Assembly: GCA_903848955.1 (NCBI GenBank)
Contig: CAINHS010000051.1
Location: forward strand, 1 to 64,000
DNA length: 64,000 nucleotides
DNA from: an uncultured beta proteobacterium
GTDB lineage: Bacteria; Pseudomonadota; Gammaproteobacteria; Burkholderiales; Rhodocyclaceae
Direction of reading: 5' to 3'
Part shown: piece after piece, positions 16,464 through 25,171 of the stretch
Layout of the letters: each line of letters starts with the position of its first letter
Position numbering within the stretch: position 1 is the stretch's first letter
Program-made: the position numbers and the translations under genes
Notes under the pieces: model-generated
What the model saw: the letters and a program-made list of their open reading frames with translations, nothing else
The model's database searches: none
Told to the model about the DNA's origin: nothing

Positions 16464-17915
16464 CTAGCCCAGCATGCGCGCGGCTTCATGGAACCAGCGC
16501 GTCAGGTAAGGCGGAATGTAGAGACCCAGCATCAGCACGATGCCGAGATGGAGGAACACCGGCGTGATGGCGGGAGCATGCGGCAGACGCTTGGCCTCGG
16601 TTTCGCCGAACACCATGGGCTGCACCTTGCCGAAGATGGCGGCGAAGGCCACGCCCAGCGCCAGCAGCAGCACCGGCGTCGCCCACGGGTGATGCTTCAT
16701 GGCGTAGGTGAGAATCATGAACTCGCTGGCGAAGACGCCGAACGGCGGCATGCCGAGGATCGCCAGCGTGCCGAGCATCAGCCCCCAGCCGATCAGCGGG
16801 TTGATGCGGATCAGGCCGCGGATGTCTTCCATCAGCTGGGTTCCGGTCTTTTGCGTGGCATGGCCGACAGCGAAAAAGATGGCGGACTTGGTCAGCGAGT
16901 GCATGGTCATGTGCAGCAGGCCGGCGAAGTTGGCCACCGCACCGCCCATGCCGAAGGCGAAGGTGATCAGCCCCATGTGCTCGATCGACGAGTAGGCGAA
17001 CATGCGCTTGACATCCTTCTGCCGCGACAGGAAGAAGGCGGCGACGAGCAGCGTGAACAGGCCGAAGCCCATCATCAGATTGCCGGCGAACTCGCCTGGA
17101 ATGGCGCCGTCGGCCAGCACCTTGCAGCGCAGGATGGCGTACAGCGCGACGTTGAGGAGCAGGCCGGAAAGCACCGCCGACACCGGCGTCGGGCCTTCGG
17201 CATGGGCGTCGGGCAGCCAGTTGTGCAGCGGCGCCAGGCCCACCTTGGTGCCGTAGCCGACCAGCAGAAAGATGAAGGACAAGGCCATGATGGCCGGTTC
17301 GAGCTGACCCTTGACCTCGACCAGATGAGTCCACAGCAGCGCGTTGCCGGTCTGGCCCAGCACACGTTCGGCGGCGAAGTAAAGCAGGATGGTGCCGAAC
17401 AGGGCCTGGGCAATACCGACGCCGCAAAGGATGAAATACTTCCACGCCGCTTCGAGGCTGGCCGGTGTGCGGTAGAGCGAAACGAGCAGGACGGTGGTCA
17501 GCGTCGCCGCCTCCATCGCCACCCAGAGAATGCCGAGGTTATTGGTGGTCAGCGCCACCAGCATGGTGAACATGAAGAGCTGGTACATGCTCTTGTAGAG
17601 ACGCAGGCGCGCTGCCGTGAGCTTGCCGTGCTCGCGCTCGTTCCTCATGTAGGGGCCGGAAAAGATGCTGGTGGTGAGCCCGACGAAGGCGGTCAGCGCG
17701 ACGAAGAAGACGTTTAGAGAGTCGATGAAGAAATGTTCGCCGAAGGCGAAGCGCGGGCCGTTGGCGACGATTTCGACGGTGAGGCCGGCGGCGGCGAGGA
17801 AGGTGCCGAAGCTGGCGATGATGTTGAGGTTGGGCGCCCATTCGCGCTCGCCGACCACCGTCAGCAGCGCGCCGCTGACGAGGGGGATAAACAGCATGAT
17901 GACGAAGAAATCCAT
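16464..17915 (-). CDS. hyfF: Hydrogenase-4 subunit F-like antiporter-type membrane protein
   Basis: A 483-aa polytopic membrane protein of the NuoL/M/N-Mrp antiporter family, closest in pattern to HyfF. About 14 hydrophobic segments are visible. Family motifs include the NWLPDAHAEGPTPVSA loop with conserved charges, the lysine-containing KDVKRMFAYSSIEHMG segment and HSLTKSAIFFAVGH. These residues form the proton/cation path in relatives. It starts 5 bp after the hyfE-like stop and ends 2 bp before the large subunit. Confidence 0.94.
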   Translation of the reverse strand: MDFFVIMLFIPLVSGALLTVVGEREWAPNLNIIASFGTFLAAAGLTVEIVANGPRFAFGEHFFIDSLNVFFVALTAFVGLTTSIFSGPYMRNEREHGKLTAARLRLYKSMYQLFMFTMLVALTTNNLGILWVAMEAATLTTVLLVSLYRTPASLEAAWKYFILCGVGIAQALFGTILLYFAAERVLGQTGNALLWTHLVEVKGQLEPAIMALSFIFLLVGYGTKVGLAPLHNWLPDAHAEGPTPVSAVLSGLLLNVALYAILRCKVLADGAIPGEFAGNLMMGFGLFTLLVAAFFLSRQKDVKRMFAYSSIEHMGLITFAFGMGGAVANFAGLLHMTMHSLTKSAIFFAVGHATQKTGTQLMEDIRGLIRINPLIGWGLMLGTLAILGMPPFGVFASEFMILTYAMKHHPWATPVLLLALGVAFAAIFGKVQPMVFGETEAKRLPHAPAITPVFLHLGIVLMLGLYIPPYLTRWFHEAARMLG

Positions 17916-17920
17916 GGCCG

Positions 17921-18589
17921 TCAGCTGTCCTTGAGGCGTTCCATGTGGCGGATATCGAGACTGTCGAACTGGTCGCGAATCTGGAAGAAGAACACGCCGA
18001 GGATGATGACGCCGACCAGCACGTCAAGCGCAATGCCCAGTTCCACCACCATCGGCATGCCGTAGGTGGCGCTGGTGGCGGCGAGGAAGAGGCCGTTTTC
18101 CATGGCCAGGAAACCGACCACCTGGGTGATGGCCTTCTGCCGCGTGATCATCATCAGGAAGGCCAGCATCACGGTGGCCAGGGCGATGCCCAGGGTGCCG
18201 CGCGTGATGGTGTGCGACAACTGCGAGATCGGCAGGGCGACGTTGAAGGCGATGATGACCAGTCCGATGCCGACCAGCATGGTAGTCGGAATGTTGATCA
18301 GGGACTCGACCTCGCCCTTGACTTGCAGGCGGCGCACCAGACGGTGAAGAATCCACGGCAGCAGGATCGCCTTCAGCACCAGCGTCAGGGCGGCCGACCA
18401 GTACAGATGCGACTGCCCGGTGGTCACTGCCGCCACCACGGTCGACAGGCACAGCGTCAGCCCCTGCAGGGCGAACAGGTTGATCAGCTGCAGCACGCGC
18501 CGCTGCGCCAGCATGGCGAAACCCAGCAGCAGGATCACCGAGGCGAAAAGATTGATGAGCTGCGCCGAAAATGGAATTGCCACGTTCAT
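17921..18589 (-). CDS. hyfE: Hydrogenase-4 subunit E-like membrane protein
   Basis: A 222-aa membrane protein resembling HyfE, whose C-terminal part corresponds to NuoK. The track merges it with a long upstream shadow frame (to 19465). The true start is the ATG at 18589, which overlaps the stop of the hyfC-like gene (ATGA). Six or more hydrophobic helices are present, with polar/charged residues inside the membrane such as the glutamates in AMENGLFLA and VVELGIALD, which match NuoK's conserved glutamates. Confidence 0.92.
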   Translation of the reverse strand: MNVAIPFSAQLINLFASVILLLGFAMLAQRRVLQLINLFALQGLTLCLSTVVAAVTTGQSHLYWSAALTLVLKAILLPWILHRLVRRLQVKGEVESLINIPTTMLVGIGLVIIAFNVALPISQLSHTITRGTLGIALATVMLAFLMMITRQKAITQVVGFLAMENGLFLAATSATYGMPMVVELGIALDVLVGVIILGVFFFQIRDQFDSLDIRHMERLKDS

Positions 18590-19542
18590 ACCCGGCTCTC
18601 CAGCAACAGGCGCACCAGGAGGCCGAGCACGGCCAACAGGAAAGCGGTGCCGAGAAACTCGGGAGCGCGGAAGATACGCATCTTGGCATTGATGGTCTCG
18701 ATCACGGCCAGCAGGAAACCGCCGATGGCGAGCTTGAACAGCAGCAGCGGGATCGCCGCCACCAGCGCGGCAAAACTGTCGCCGGCGGCGATGCCCCAGG
18801 GAAAGAACAGCGCCAGGCCGAGGCAGGAATAGGCGTACATCTTGAGGCTCGCCGCCCATTCGATCAGCGCCAGATGGCGACCGGAGTATTCGAGGATCAT
18901 CGCCTCGTGGATCATGGTGAGTTCGAGGTGGGTGGCCGGATTGTCGACCGGCACCCGCGCGTTCTCGGCGAGGGAGACGAAGGTGAAGGCGATACCGGCA
19001 AAGGCAAGGCTGGGGTAGATGACGAAATCGCGGCGGGCCATGGTCTCGACGATGGTGGCGACGGAGGTCGACTGGGCGGTCAGGGCGAGAGTGAAAATCA
19101 CCATCAGCAGGGCCGGCTCGGCGAGGAAACCGACCAACATTTCGCGCCGGCCGCCGAGGCTGCCGAAGGAGGTGCCGACATCCATCGCCGCCAGCGAAAT
19201 GAAGATGCGCGCCAGGCCGAAAACGCCGACCAGCGCCAGGGCGTCGGCAGCGGGAGCGAGCGGCAGATCGGTCGACAGGCTGGGAATGATGGCGCAGGCC
19301 AGCACCATGCAGCCGAAGATGACGAAGGGTGCGGCGCGGAACAGCGACGAAGCGCCATTGGCCAGCACCACATCCTTGTGGAACAGCTTGTGCAGCATGT
19401 AGTAAGGCAGCAGCAGGGGCGGCGCGCTGCGGCTCTGCAGCCAGGCACGGCACTGCCCCACCCAACCCGACAGCAGCGGCGCCAGCAGCAGCGCCAGCAG
19501 GATCGCGAAGGTCTGCCCCAGCAGTCCGGAAACGCTGATCAC
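18586..19542 (-). CDS. hyfC: Hydrogenase-4 subunit C / NuoH-like membrane subunit
   Basis: A 318-aa membrane protein of the NuoH/HyfC/HycD family, which links the peripheral electron-transfer arm to the pumping subunits. The loop LAENARVPVDNPATHLELTMIHEAMILEYSG is a family signature, with conserved acidic residues. Eight hydrophobic segments are seen, as expected. It overlaps the hyfE-like gene and lies 130 bp after the hyfB-like gene, a spacer that holds two hairpins. Confidence 0.94.
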   Translation of the reverse strand: MISVSGLLGQTFAILLALLLAPLLSGWVGQCRAWLQSRSAPPLLLPYYMLHKLFHKDVVLANGASSLFRAAPFVIFGCMVLACAIIPSLSTDLPLAPAADALALVGVFGLARIFISLAAMDVGTSFGSLGGRREMLVGFLAEPALLMVIFTLALTAQSTSVATIVETMARRDFVIYPSLAFAGIAFTFVSLAENARVPVDNPATHLELTMIHEAMILEYSGRHLALIEWAASLKMYAYSCLGLALFFPWGIAAGDSFAALVAAIPLLLFKLAIGGFLLAVIETINAKMRIFRAPEFLGTAFLLAVLGLLVRLLLESRV

Positions 19543-19560
19543 AGCCGCATCCTCAATCTC

Positions 19561-19611
19561 CTGCCCATCGGGCAGGGCTGAGCAGTCACCTCCCCCGCCT
19601 GGCGGGGGAGG
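19561..19611. repeat. Two hairpins in the hyfB-hyfC spacer
   Basis: The spacer holds CTGCCC-ATC-GGGCAG (19561-19575) and a perfect 10-bp stem CCTCCCCCGC / GCGGGGGAGG with a CTG loop (19589-19611). There is no T-run. They may tune mRNA stability or expression between the first gene and the rest of the complex. Confidence 0.5.
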
Positions 19612-19672
19612 TCGGGCGGGGGTGCCCAGATTTGCGCCGGCAAGGCGCGGCCGGCAGGGCGCGCTTTGCTTA

Positions 19673-21682
19673 TCACGGCCGGGCCACCAGCAGGAGTACG
19701 AGCAGGGTCACGAAGCTGTACATCAGATAGACGGCGATGCGCCCTCCCTGCAGGATCGTGACGAGTGTGGACACGCGGCCGACCAGTTTTGCCAGCGGCA
19801 GATAGAGCCAGTACCAGAAATGATCCTCGACCTTGACGGTGTAATACGGCGCGGTGTCGCGGGCCGTCGGCAGATGCCGCTGCATGCGGAACATGGGTCC
19901 GAAAATGCGCCGGATCGGCTGGCTGAAGCCCTCCGCCGTATCCTGCGCCCGCGGTCCCTGGAAGTAGTAGCCGCAGTCCCAGGCCGTGGTGCGGCGGACG
20001 CGGCCATGATAGAGATGGCGCACCAGCCAGCGCCCGAGCAGCAGCGCGACGGCGATGGTGACCAGAAAGATCACCGGTTCGTAGCTGGCGCGCTCCGGCG
20101 AGATCGGCGCCAGCATCCACCAGCCCTGCTGCTCCAGCTTGTCGGCCAGGCCGGTGCCGAGGAGCTGGCGCGTCGCGGCATCGATGCGCGAAATCACCGT
20201 GGACGGCAGGATCCCCAGCAGCAGGGTAATCAGCGCCAGCCAGACCAGGCCGGACTTCTCCCACGGACCCGCATCCTTGGCGTCCTTCAGCCCCGGCTCG
20301 CGCATCTGGCCGAGAAAGATGATGCCGTAGAACTTGACCATGGCGAAGCCGGCCAGCGCGGCGACGAGAGCGACCAGCGCCGCCGCCACCGGCACCACCA
20401 TGTTGAGCCACGGGTGCGGCAGACCGGGCGAGAAGAGGAAACTTTGCAGCAGCAGCCACTCCGAAACAAATCCGGACAGGGGCGGCAAGCCGGCGCTGGC
20501 GATCACTCCGGCGAGCGCCAGCCAGGCCACCCAGGGCATGCGATGAATCAGGCCGCCGAGCTTGCCGAGGCTGCGTTCCCTGGTCGCATGCAGCACCGAT
20601 CCGGTACAGAGAAACAGCAGGCTCTTGAAGCCGGCATGGGCCAGGCAGTGGTACAGCACTGCGGTCATGGCCAGCGCCGCCAGCGCCTCCATGCGATAGG
20701 CATGAAAAATCTGCGTCAGGCCTATGCCGACGGCAATGAGCCCGATGTTTTCGATCGAGGAATAGGCCAGCAGCCGCTTCATGTCGTTTTGCACCGTGCT
20801 GTAGAGCACGCCGAACAGCGCCGTGACCAGTCCGACGGCGAGCGCGACCACACCCCACCACCAGATCGTCTCGTGCAGCAGGTCGAAGCTCACCCGCAGC
20901 AGGCCGTAGATGGCGGTTTTGAGCATCACGCCGCTCATCATCGCCGACACCGGCGAGGGTGCTGCCGGGTGCGCCTCCGGCAGCCAGACGTGAAGCGGCA
21001 CCAGGCCGGCCTTGGCGCCGAAGCCGGCGAGCGCCAGCAGATAAGCCGCCGAGGCCCAGAACGGCGACAGGCCCTGGCTGCGCATGCCGGCGAAGCTGTA
21101 GTCACCGGCGCCGCCGGTCATCACGGCGAAGGAGAGCAGGATGGCGATGGCGCCGATATGGGCGATCAGCAGATAGAGAAAGCCGGCACGGCGGATTTCC
21201 TCGTGGCGATGATCGGTGGTGACGAGGAAGAAGGACGACAGGGCCATGGTCTCCCACGCCACCATGAAGGCGTAGGCGTCGTCGGCCAGCAGCACCAGCA
21301 GCATGCTGGCGAGGAAGACGTGGTATTCGAGGCACAGCACCCCGGGCGCGGTGCCTTCACCCTTCCTGAAATAGCCGGCGGCAAAGATGGAAATGCCGGC
21401 CGAGACGAAGCCCAGCAGCAGTGCGAACACCGCCGAAAGATTGTCCAGACGCATGTGGAAGGGCAGATCCGGCAGGCCGATGACCAGCACTGCGGTTTGC
21501 GCCGGCCCGCCGAGCGAGCCCAGCGCCACCAGGCCGACCAGCACGCCGACGAGGGCGCCGAGCGGAAACAGGGTCTTGCTGATGAAGCGCGTGTTGCGCG
21601 GCGCCACCAACCCCAGCAGACCGATTGCCAGCCAGGTGCAGGCGGCTGTCAGCAGGGTATCGATGGGGAGAAGGCTGGTCAT
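19673..21682 (-). CDS. hyfB: Hydrogenase-4 subunit B-like antiporter-type membrane protein
   Basis: A 669-aa polytopic membrane protein of the NuoL/HyfB family, the size of HyfB. Motifs include the HVWLPEAHPAAPSPVSAMMSG loop, KRLLAYSSIENIGLI and HAGFKSLLFLCTGS, the regions that form the proton channel in relatives. The C-terminal extension (TTAWDCGYYFQGPRAQDTAEGFSQP) is characteristic of HyfB/HycC. It is the first gene of the complex. Upstream by 72 bp, in the same direction, is a SulP transporter. No typical ribosome-binding site is visible before the ATG. Confidence 0.94.
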   Translation of the reverse strand: MTSLLPIDTLLTAACTWLAIGLLGLVAPRNTRFISKTLFPLGALVGVLVGLVALGSLGGPAQTAVLVIGLPDLPFHMRLDNLSAVFALLLGFVSAGISIFAAGYFRKGEGTAPGVLCLEYHVFLASMLLVLLADDAYAFMVAWETMALSSFFLVTTDHRHEEIRRAGFLYLLIAHIGAIAILLSFAVMTGGAGDYSFAGMRSQGLSPFWASAAYLLALAGFGAKAGLVPLHVWLPEAHPAAPSPVSAMMSGVMLKTAIYGLLRVSFDLLHETIWWWGVVALAVGLVTALFGVLYSTVQNDMKRLLAYSSIENIGLIAVGIGLTQIFHAYRMEALAALAMTAVLYHCLAHAGFKSLLFLCTGSVLHATRERSLGKLGGLIHRMPWVAWLALAGVIASAGLPPLSGFVSEWLLLQSFLFSPGLPHPWLNMVVPVAAALVALVAALAGFAMVKFYGIIFLGQMREPGLKDAKDAGPWEKSGLVWLALITLLLGILPSTVISRIDAATRQLLGTGLADKLEQQGWWMLAPISPERASYEPVIFLVTIAVALLLGRWLVRHLYHGRVRRTTAWDCGYYFQGPRAQDTAEGFSQPIRRIFGPMFRMQRHLPTARDTAPYYTVKVEDHFWYWLYLPLAKLVGRVSTLVTILQGGRIAVYLMYSFVTLLVLLLVARP

Positions 21683-21714
21683 GTCGGCGGCAATAATGAT
21701 GGCGGATTCTATCA

Positions 21715-21736
21715 GCGGCGCGGCAAGCCGCGCCGC
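21715..21736 (-). terminator. Stem-loop between SulP gene and hyfB-like gene
   Basis: A perfect 9-bp GC stem, GCGGCGCGG / CCGCGCCGC, with a CAAG loop, 19 bp after the SulP stop. No T-run follows, so it may only attenuate read-through into the complex genes. Confidence 0.35.
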
Positions 21737-21754
21737 CTTGCCGCCGCTGGCGGC

Positions 21755-23905
21755 TCAGCCAAAACGCTGCTCCGGCACAGGCGCCGGTGCCGGGACCGGG
21801 CGCAGGCCATCGGCGGCGCCGAGCTTCCCCTCGCGCGAAAAGATTTTTTCCAGGGCTCGCTCGGTCGTGGCGAAAAAGCTCTTTTCACCGATCGCGGCGT
21901 ACAGGCCGGTGGCCTGCATGACATCAACCACCTGCTTTTTCAAGCCGGCGAAGAGCACGACGATGCCGTTGTCGCGCAAGCGCTCGACGATGTGGTGGAT
22001 CACTTCCTCGCCCGAGGCGTCAAGCTCGTTGATGCCGTCGCCGACGATCAGCAGGTAGGGTGCCTGGGGATTGTTGGCCACCGCCTCGAGGATGGCGTCC
22101 TCGAAAAAGGCGACGTTGGCGAAATAGAGCCGGCCGTCGAAGCGTACGGCGGTGACGACTTGCGACGGCGGCAGATTGTGTACCCGGGTATCGCGCAGCG
22201 TGCCGTCCGCAAGACGCCCGAGAATGACCACGCGCGGCGACATGGTGCGATAAAGGTAGAGGCCGATGGCCAGGCCGGCTCCGGTCATGATGCCGCTGTC
22301 GAGATGCGGCGCGAACCCCAGGGTGGCGACGAAGGTGGCCACGGCGGCGATGCCGTCATGCCGGCTGGCCTTCCAGGCATGCTTGACGGCATCGACATTG
22401 ATGAGGCCGATCACGGCCATGATGATTACCGCCGCCAGCACCGCCTGCGGCAGATGGTAAAGCAGCGGCGTCAGGAACAGCAGCGTCAGCAGCACGAACA
22501 GGCCGGTGAACACCGAGGACATTCCGGTCACCGCCCCGGCGTTGATGTTCACCGCCGAGCGTGAGAAGGAACCCGAAACCGGGAACGCCTGAGTCAGGCA
22601 ACCGGCGATGTTGGCCAGGCCCTGACCGATCAGTTCCTGGTTCGGATCGATCTTCTGCTTGGTCTTGGCGGCGATGGCCTTGGCGATGGAAATGGCTTCC
22701 ATGAAGCCCACCAGCGAAATCACCATGGCGGCCGAAAGCAGGCTGCCCAGCATCTCCCATGAAACGGCCGGCAGACCTGCGGAGGGCAGGCCTTGCGGGA
22801 CATTGCCGACCACTTCGCCGCCGCCCGTGAGCTTCATGTTGCCCTGAGCCGCCCGGGCGATACGCCAACGGTGGCCATCTGCCGTCTTCCCGGCCGGCAC
22901 CCGGCCCTCGGCATAGAGTTCCGCCGCCTGGCCTTCGGCGGCAACGACGCGTTCAAAGGCAAAGTTGCGGATGACGCGGTTGCGGCGACGATTCTCGTCC
23001 TCACGGTCCTTGAGCTGAAGGCGGAGCAGGTCCACCTCATAGTTGAGGGTCACCGCCTCATGGGAAAGTCCGCCGCGATCCTTGCGCACGGCCTTCAGAT
23101 CGTTGGCCCGGACAACGATCTGGTCGTTGATCTCCTTGATGCGCACCTCGGTGCGGACGAACTCGGTCAGCAGGGCCCGGGCTTCCGGCTCCGCCACCTG
23201 GTCGATGGTGGCCGTGGCGTTGCGCTCGAAGCCGATCAGCCACGATGCCGCGGTGGTCACCGCCACGGCGATGAGGACACCCGGCAGTTTCGGCGCCTTT
23301 TTGCGGATCAGCCACATGATGGCGATGGCCGTCGCGCCCATGGCCAGGGTCGGCAGATGCGTATCGCCCACCAGCTTGGCGACACCCCAGATGTCGTTGA
23401 TGAAGTGTTCGGAGCGGCCCATCGGCACGCCGATCAGCTTGTTGACCTGAGACAGGCCGATGATCATGGCGGCGGCGTTGGTAAAACCGACGATGACCGG
23501 GTGGGAGAGGAAGTTCACGATGACGCCAAGCTTGAACACCCCGAGAAACAGCTGGACGACCCCGACCAGCAGGGCCAGCATGATGGCCAGCGCAACGTAC
23601 TGCTCCGAGCCGGATGCGGCCAGCGGTGTCAGCGCCGAAGCGGTCAGCAGCGAGACCACCGCCACCGGGCCGGTGCCGAGCTGGTGCGACGACCCCCACA
23701 GCGCCGCCACCATCACCGGCAGGAAGGCGGCGTAGAGCCCGTAGTAGGCGGGCATGCCTGCCAGCTGGGCATAGGCCATCGACTGCGGTACCAGTACCAG
23801 GGCGACGGTCAGGCCGGCAAGGAAGTCGGCCCGGAGAGTGCGTGCCGAGAAGGGGAACCAGCGCAGAAAAGGGAAAAAGCGGCGTAGCATCGAATGGGCA
23901 GGCAT
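21755..23905 (-). CDS. SulP family anion transporter with large hydrophilic insert
   Basis: A SulP/SLC26-type anion transporter of 716 aa from the ATG at 23905 (MPAHSMLRRF); the track start at 23971 adds 22 residues. The early block LTVALVLVPQSMAYAQLAGMP is the family signature, and the C-terminus is a STAS domain (about the last 140 residues). Unusually, a hydrophilic, coiled-coil-like insert of about 135 residues sits between WLIGFER and GEVVGNVPQGLP, where relatives have a short loop. Substrate (sulfate, bicarbonate or other) cannot be told. It is co-directional with the Hyf-like complex downstream. Confidence 0.92.
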   Translation of the reverse strand: MPAHSMLRRFFPFLRWFPFSARTLRADFLAGLTVALVLVPQSMAYAQLAGMPAYYGLYAAFLPVMVAALWGSSHQLGTGPVAVVSLLTASALTPLAASGSEQYVALAIMLALLVGVVQLFLGVFKLGVIVNFLSHPVIVGFTNAAAMIIGLSQVNKLIGVPMGRSEHFINDIWGVAKLVGDTHLPTLAMGATAIAIMWLIRKKAPKLPGVLIAVAVTTAASWLIGFERNATATIDQVAEPEARALLTEFVRTEVRIKEINDQIVVRANDLKAVRKDRGGLSHEAVTLNYEVDLLRLQLKDREDENRRRNRVIRNFAFERVVAAEGQAAELYAEGRVPAGKTADGHRWRIARAAQGNMKLTGGGEVVGNVPQGLPSAGLPAVSWEMLGSLLSAAMVISLVGFMEAISIAKAIAAKTKQKIDPNQELIGQGLANIAGCLTQAFPVSGSFSRSAVNINAGAVTGMSSVFTGLFVLLTLLFLTPLLYHLPQAVLAAVIIMAVIGLINVDAVKHAWKASRHDGIAAVATFVATLGFAPHLDSGIMTGAGLAIGLYLYRTMSPRVVILGRLADGTLRDTRVHNLPPSQVVTAVRFDGRLYFANVAFFEDAILEAVANNPQAPYLLIVGDGINELDASGEEVIHHIVERLRDNGIVVLFAGLKKQVVDVMQATGLYAAIGEKSFFATTERALEKIFSREGKLGAADGLRPVPAPAPVPEQRFG

Positions 23906-24046
23906 CGTAGTAACGGTGGGGTTGCTCAGCCGCCATCCGGCGGCGGGCGCCGGCAGCGGTAAGATGCTCAATCATAGACGCCCGACCTGCCGCCGGACGG
24001 ATACATTTTTTATATTTCAATCAGCCGCGCATATTGACCGTTCGCC

Positions 24047-24598
24047 ATGGGACACAGACTCTCGAAAATTTACACCCGTACCGGCGACGCCGGCACTACC
24101 GGCCTCGGCGACGGTTCGCGCGTCGCCAAGGATGCCCGCCGCGTCGCCGCCATGGGCGACGTCGATGAGCTCAACTCGCTGATCGGCGTCATTCTCTGCG
24201 AGGAGCTGCCCACCGACGTGCGTGAACTGTTCACCGGCATCCAGCACGATCTGTTCGATCTCGGCGGCGAACTGTCGATCCCTGGCGCAACGCTGCTGAA
24301 AGCCACGCAACCGGCACGACTGGAAGCCGCGATCGACCGCTACAACGCAGATCTGGGACCGCTCAAGGAATTCATTCTGCCCGGCGGCAACCGGGCCGCC
24401 GCCCTGACCCATCTGGCACGTACCGTCTGCCGCCGCGCCGAACGCGTCACGGTTGCGCTTGCCGCCGGGGAAGCGGTGTCGGACGCCGCAAGGCAATACC
24501 TCAACCGCCTCTCCGATCTGCTCTTCGTCCTCGGGCGCTGGCTGAACCGGGCCGCCGGCGGCGGCGATGTCTTGTGGCAGAAGGGCAGGAACGCCTGA
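24047..24598 (+). CDS. Cob(I)yrinic acid a,c-diamide adenosyltransferase (PduO type)
   Basis: A 183-aa ATP:corrinoid adenosyltransferase of the PduO family, which makes adenosylcobalamin from cob(I)alamin in the cytoplasm. The N-terminal KIYTRTGDAGTTGLGDGSRV forms the ATP loop, and RTVCRRAERVT and LNRLSDLLFVLGRWLN are the conserved helices. The length is normal. It is divergent from the SulP gene and convergent with the cNMP-binding gene. No other cobalamin gene or B12 riboswitch is seen nearby. Confidence 0.94.
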   Translation: MGHRLSKIYTRTGDAGTTGLGDGSRVAKDARRVAAMGDVDELNSLIGVILCEELPTDVRELFTGIQHDLFDLGGELSIPGATLLKATQPARLEAAIDRYNADLGPLKEFILPGGNRAAALTHLARTVCRRAERVTVALAAGEAVSDAARQYLNRLSDLLFVLGRWLNRAAGGGDVLWQKGRNA

Positions 24599-24640
24599 GA
24601 GCAAGGCGAAGGCGCAACAACCGGCGCCGCGGTGAAGCGT

Positions 24641-25171
24641 CTAGCGAATGCGCGAACGCCGGGCTTCCATGCACTCGAGGAGTTGCGCGCTGACGCCGCG
24701 CAGGCGCTGATTCAGCAGCATCAGCAATTCCATCATCAGTTTGACGCCGATGCGCGGCTCGTCGGCAATGATGCGCGAAAGACTTTCCCGGTCGAGCACC
24801 GCCACTTCGACCTTGTCCAGCGCAATGCAACTGGCAAAGCGCGGCTCGCCGTCTATCAGCGACATCTCGCCCAGGGTCTTGCCCGGACCGGCCGTGCCCA
24901 TGATCTGCGGCAAGCCGCGCACGTCCTTCTTGACGATCTCGATGCTGCCGTCGAGCACCAGCATCATGAAATCGCCTTCGTCACCCTCGCGGATGATTTC
25001 CGTGCCCAGCGGCGCGCGGTAGCAGCGCATGTAGCGGGCGAGGCCTTCCAGCTCATCGGGTTCGAAGTCCTCGAACAACTGGATGACCTCGATGATCTCG
25101 CTGATGCGGCCGACGAACGGCATGGCATCACCGAGAAACTCGACGCTGGGGATTCTCTCTATCGAAATCAT
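24641..25171 (-). CDS. Cyclic nucleotide-binding domain protein
   Basis: A 176-aa soluble protein. The track merges it with a long shadow frame; the real start is the ATG at 25171, overlapping the stop of the UbiA-like gene (ATGA). A cyclic-nucleotide-binding domain fills residues 33-150, with the phosphate-binding cassette GEMSLIDGEPRFASC. The short C-terminal helix is followed by a basic tail (EARRSRIR). There is no HTH, so it is not a CRP-type regulator. It may sense cAMP or c-di-GMP and modulate the neighbouring enzymes, but this is inference. Confidence 0.88.
   Translation of the reverse strand: MISIERIPSVEFLGDAMPFVGRISEIIEVIQLFEDFEPDELEGLARYMRCYRAPLGTEIIREGDEGDFMMLVLDGSIEIVKKDVRGLPQIMGTAGPGKTLGEMSLIDGEPRFASCIALDKVEVAVLDRESLSRIIADEPRIGVKLMMELLMLLNQRLRGVSAQLLECMEARRSRIR

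Noticed and set aside
17921-19465. 514-aa ORF covering hyfE and part of hyfC
   Set aside because: The upstream two thirds is Arg/Ala/Gly-rich shadow sequence of the hyfC frame. Only the last 222 residues (from 18589) form the HyfE-like protein.
14378-21682. Reading the cluster as an active [NiFe] hydrogenase-4
   Set aside because: The large subunit lacks both cysteine pairs for the NiFe centre, and no maturation genes (hypABCDEF) lie nearby.
19622-22564. 980-aa + strand ORF opposite hyfB and the SulP gene
   Set aside because: It is antisense to two well-supported genes, Gln/His/Arg-rich, and typical of long open frames opposite GC-rich genes.
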